From an uncultured Dyadobacter sp. (lineage in GTDB: Bacteria > Bacteroidota > Bacteroidia > Cytophagales > Spirosomataceae): 8,765 nt of DNA. Positions 5,985 through 8,765 of this stretch are shown here, piece by piece. Numbering within the stretch: position 1 is the first letter of the stretch; each line of letters begins with the position of its first letter. Where the stretch lies: the NCBI GenBank assembly GCA_946481035.1, contig CAMLNK010000114.1, positions 1 to 8,765 of the forward strand, read 5' to 3'. The notes under the pieces are model-generated. The model searched no databases and was not told the origin of the DNA. It worked only from the letters and a program-made list of their open reading frames with translations. Both the position numbers and the translations under genes were made by a program.

Positions 5985-7520
5985 ATGGGCTATCTCTTCC
6001 GGGAAAACCTTCGCCAGCTCAGGAGCCAGCCCGGTGTGGTTGTGGCCGATGATTCCGTGTTCCAGCTGCCGGAAAAAGTGCTGCAATTCGGCACAGGAGC
6101 ATTTCTACGCGGCCTGGCCGATTATTTTATAGACAAAGCCAACCGCCAGGGCGTCTTCAACGGCCGGATCGTGGTCGTGAAATCCACCGACCAGGGCGAC
6201 ACCAAGGCATTCGAGCGACAGGATAACCTGTATACCATCTGTTCGCGGGGCATTCAGGATGGCGAGGCGAAGGAGGAGAATATCATTTCTTCGGCGATCA
6301 GCCGCGTGCTTTCGGCCAAAACACAATGGTCGCTCGTGCTCGATCTGGCCAAAAACCCGGCGGTGAGCCTTGTAATTTCAAATACAACAGAAACCGGCAT
6401 CCAGCTCGTTCAGGACGATATTTACCAGTGGCCGCCCGTGTCGTTCCCTGGCAAATTGCTGGCGTTTTTGTATGCCCGCTACGTGGCATTCGGCGGCAAT
6501 CCTGATTTCGGGGTAGTCATTATTCCAACAGAACTGATCGCCGATAATGGCAAAAAACTCGAATCCATTATCCTCGAACTCGCTCACCGCAACGGCCTCG
6601 AAGGTGCTTTCATCGATTGGATCGAGCAATACAATTTCTTCTGCAACTCGCTCGTCGACCGCATTGTACCCGGCAAACCCGATGAAACGCGGCTGAAAGA
6701 GCTCGAAGAAGAACTCGGCTACCGCGATGAGCTGCTGATCACGACCGAGCATTACCATTTGTGGGCCATCGAAGGCGACGAGCGCATTCGCCAGAAAATC
6801 GGTTTTTACGGCGTCGACGAAGGCCTAATTATCGAGCCGGATATCGAACGGTATCGTGAACTCAAATTGCGCCTGCTCAACGGGCCCCACACGCTGGGAG
6901 GCGGGCTGGCGCATTTGTGTGGTTTCAAAACCGTGGTGGAGGCGATGAGCGACCCGTTTTTCTCTGCATTCATCACGCATTTAATGGAAAGTGAAATTGC
7001 AACAGCGATTCCTTACGACGTTCGCCCAGATGTAGCGCTTGCATTCAGCAGGCAGGTCGCCGACCGTTTCCGCAACCCGCATATTTTACACAAGTGGTTC
7101 AATATCAATCAGAACTACTCGGCCAAGATTCTTTCGAGGGTCATTCCGACCTTTTTGAACTACGAAGCAAAAAATGGCTACCTGCCCGAGTACATGACCT
7201 TCGGCTTCGCGGTTTTCATATACTTTATGAAGGCCGTGAAAAAAGAAGGTGATAATTACTATGGCCGGCTCGACGGCGCCCCGTATCTAATCCAGGACCC
7301 GAAAGCCCCGTTCTTTTACCAGAAATGGCAAATGGCGTCGCTGCCCGACATGGTACAGGCGATACTGAAAGAACAATCGATCTGGGGCCGCGATCTGAAT
7401 AAAATCGATTCTGTACACAGTTCCATCGTCGGATATCTCCAATCCATTACGCAAAAAGGTATTCATGAAACACTTAAAACGCTTTTAGAAAAAACGGAAT
7501 ATGCACTCTCACAATCCTGA
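5985..7520 (+). CDS. uxaB: Tagaturonate reductase (altronate oxidoreductase, UxaB)
   Basis: A 511-residue member of the polyol-specific long-chain (mannitol) dehydrogenase family, slightly longer than E. coli UxaB (483). It reduces D-tagaturonate to D-altronate with NADH, the second step of the saturated galacturonate branch in the cytoplasm. The N-terminal Rossmann motif is QFGTGAFLRG (34-43). Further family segments are NTTETG (133-138), CNSLVDRIV (220-228), EELGYRDE, LNGPHTLGGG (from N299) and RFRNP (361-365). CNSLVDRIV, EELGYRDE and RFRNPHI match my recollection of E. coli UxaB well and favour it over UxuB (fructuronate reductase) and mannitol dehydrogenase. It lies 11 bp downstream of the GH105 gene. 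Its last 20 bp overlap the start of the transporter gene. Confidence 0.93.
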   Translation: MGYLFRENLRQLRSQPGVVVADDSVFQLPEKVLQFGTGAFLRGLADYFIDKANRQGVFNGRIVVVKSTDQGDTKAFERQDNLYTICSRGIQDGEAKEENIISSAISRVLSAKTQWSLVLDLAKNPAVSLVISNTTETGIQLVQDDIYQWPPVSFPGKLLAFLYARYVAFGGNPDFGVVIIPTELIADNGKKLESIILELAHRNGLEGAFIDWIEQYNFFCNSLVDRIVPGKPDETRLKELEEELGYRDELLITTEHYHLWAIEGDERIRQKIGFYGVDEGLIIEPDIERYRELKLRLLNGPHTLGGGLAHLCGFKTVVEAMSDPFFSAFITHLMESEIATAIPYDVRPDVALAFSRQVADRFRNPHILHKWFNINQNYSAKILSRVIPTFLNYEAKNGYLPEYMTFGFAVFIYFMKAVKKEGDNYYGRLDGAPYLIQDPKAPFFYQKWQMASLPDMVQAILKEQSIWGRDLNKIDSVHSSIVGYLQSITQKGIHETLKTLLEKTEYALSQS

Positions 7521-8765
7521 ACCGGCGGAGCTCCGAGTAGAGGCCCCCAAGACCAGTTACCGCTGGCGCGTAGTAGCACTGCTGTTCTGCGCGACGACCA
7601 TCAACTACCTCGACCGCCAGGTGCTTGGTCTGCTCAAACCCACCCTGGAAGCCGATTTCGGCTGGTCGGAATCCGATTTCAGCCATATTGTAATGGCATT
7701 CCAGGCCGCGTATGCGTTTTCGCTGATCGGTTTCGGGGCCATTATTGATAAAATAGGTACTAAAATCGGCTACGTAATTTCGGTGGTCGTATGGAGTGTC
7801 GCGGCTATGTTGCATGCTGTTGCGACAGGCACATTCAGCTTCGGGTTCATGCGTGCGCTTCTCGGGCTTGGGGAGGCTGGCAACTTCCCAGTGGCGATCA
7901 AGGCTACTGCCGAATGGTTTCCCAAAAAAGAGCGCGCACTGGCAACCGGCATTTTCAATTCCGGGGCTAATATCGGCGCAGTTGTTGCACCGATTATGGT
8001 TCCCTGGATTTTGGGCGCATATGGCTGGCAGGAAGCATTTCTGATCACCGGCGCATTGGGTTTTGTGTGGCTGGTATTCTGGTGGCGTTACTACGAACTT
8101 CCCGCGAAACAGAGCCGAATCAACCAGGCCGAATTCGATTACATTCACAGCGATAACGAACCTGATACCGGTAAAGAAGCGCCCGTAAAGTGGCTGGAAC
8201 TGTTCAAAATCCGGCAAACCTGGGCATTTGTATTCGGCAAAATGCTCACCGACCCGATCTGGTGGTTTTTCCTCTACTGGCTGCCTTCCTATTTCGCGGA
8301 AGCATTTAAACTGAATCTTTCCAAACCGAGTCCGGAGCTCGTGATCGTGTACACGGCTACCACTGTGGGCAGCATCGGCGGCGGGTATTTGTCAGGGTAT
8401 TTTATCAAAAAAGGCTGGCCGGTGTTCCGTGCCAGAAAGACCTCGATGCTGATTTTCGCATTCCTGGTAATGCCTATCATGGCTGCGCAGTATACCACCA
8501 ACATCTGGCAGGCGGTGGTGTTGATCAGTCTGGCGGCGGCGGCCCATCAGGCTTGGAGTGCAAATATTTTTACAACGGCGTCGGATATGTTTCCTAAAAA
8601 GGCTGTAAGTTCGGTTGTCGGTATCGGTGGAATGGCCGGATCAGTAGGAGGCATTCTCTTTCCTCTTTTGGTAGGGATCATTCTCGACAACTACAAGGCT
8701 GCCGGAAACATCGGAGGAGGTTACAACGTCATTTTCATCATCTGCGGGTTCGCGTACCTGCTCGC
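7501..8765 (+). CDS. exuT: ExuT-like MFS hexuronate transporter (anion:cation symporter family), partial at right edge
   Basis: An open frame from ATG 7501 runs off the right edge with 421 complete codons and no stop. Typical relatives are about 430 residues, so little should be missing. It is in a different frame from uxaB and overlaps its last 20 bp. A TAG five codons upstream rules out an earlier start, and the next Met (residue 65) would lose helix 1. Helix 1 ends in the family signature NYLDR (35-39). The loop between helices 2 and 3 has the MFS motif A pattern D83-K84-x-G86-T87-K88, followed by R118 and GEAGNFP (124-130) and then AEWFPKKERALATG, all typical of ACS-family carriers. Later hydrophobic stretches fit about twelve helices. 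It probably imports galacturonate or unsaturated uronates by proton symport across the inner membrane. A related sugar-acid substrate cannot be excluded by sequence alone. Confidence 0.9.
   Translation, partial: MHSHNPEPAELRVEAPKTSYRWRVVALLFCATTINYLDRQVLGLLKPTLEADFGWSESDFSHIVMAFQAAYAFSLIGFGAIIDKIGTKIGYVISVVVWSVAAMLHAVATGTFSFGFMRALLGLGEAGNFPVAIKATAEWFPKKERALATGIFNSGANIGAVVAPIMVPWILGAYGWQEAFLITGALGFVWLVFWWRYYELPAKQSRINQAEFDYIHSDNEPDTGKEAPVKWLELFKIRQTWAFVFGKMLTDPIWWFFLYWLPSYFAEAFKLNLSKPSPELVIVYTATTVGSIGGGYLSGYFIKKGWPVFRARKTSMLIFAFLVMPIMAAQYTTNIWQAVVLISLAAAAHQAWSANIFTTASDMFPKKAVSSVVGIGGMAGSVGGILFPLLVGIILDNYKAAGNIGGGYNVIFIICGFAYLL

Noticed and set aside
7474..8217. 247-codon open frame on the - strand
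   Set aside because: It lies antisense to the exuT-like gene, whose frame reads as a clear MFS protein. The reverse frame has no recognisable motifs and low-complexity composition typical of a shadow frame.

Overview
The window looks like a pectin / galacturonate utilisation locus from a Bacteroidota bacterium, probably of the Cytophagales (Dyadobacter-like). This placement is inferred from three things: protein flavour (a Bacteroidota-type LacI regulator and a secreted GH105 enzyme with a DUF4350-like tail), roughly balanced base composition, and the absence of strong Shine-Dalgarno sequences before genes. No rRNA or other taxonomic marker is present, so the genus is a guess.

Layout. (1) Positions 1-225 hold the last 74 codons of a + strand gene, most likely a GH31 alpha-glycosidase. 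(2) Positions 212-1757, on the - strand, hold a LacI-family regulator followed after 19 bp by a Nudix hydrolase; the Nudix gene converges on and overlaps the GH31 end by 14 bp. (3) Positions 1758-2023 are a 266-bp divergent intergenic region with several short inverted repeats, and are the likely control region. (4) Positions 2024-8765, on the + strand, hold a tightly packed catabolic operon: kduD, kduI, a KdgF-like cupin gene, a GH105 unsaturated-uronyl hydrolase with a C-terminal DUF4350-like domain, uxaB, and an exuT-like MFS transporter that runs off the right edge. Gaps inside the operon are 44 bp, a 1-base overlap (TAATG), 10 bp, 11 bp and a 20-bp overlap.

How the genes fit together (inference from family functions). 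The exported GH105 enzyme removes the 4,5-unsaturated uronate that pectate or rhamnogalacturonan lyases leave at oligosaccharide ends. The MFS carrier brings uronates into the cytoplasm. The cupin (KdgF-like) helps open unsaturated galacturonate to 5-keto-4-deoxyuronate, KduI isomerises it to 2,5-diketo-3-deoxygluconate, and KduD reduces this to 2-keto-3-deoxygluconate (KDG). Saturated D-galacturonate enters through uronate isomerase (not in the window) to tagaturonate, which UxaB reduces to altronate. The locus therefore serves both branches that meet at KDG. KDG kinase, KDPG aldolase, UxaA and UxaC are not in the window and may lie beyond the right edge. The LacI protein is the obvious candidate regulator.

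I found no RNA gene, mobile element, CRISPR array or clear terminator, and no system that looks wholly new. The points most worth following are the GH105-DUF4350 fusion, the KdgF assignment of the small cupin, the uncertain TTG start of the regulator inside a small hairpin, and the inverted repeats in the divergent promoter region.
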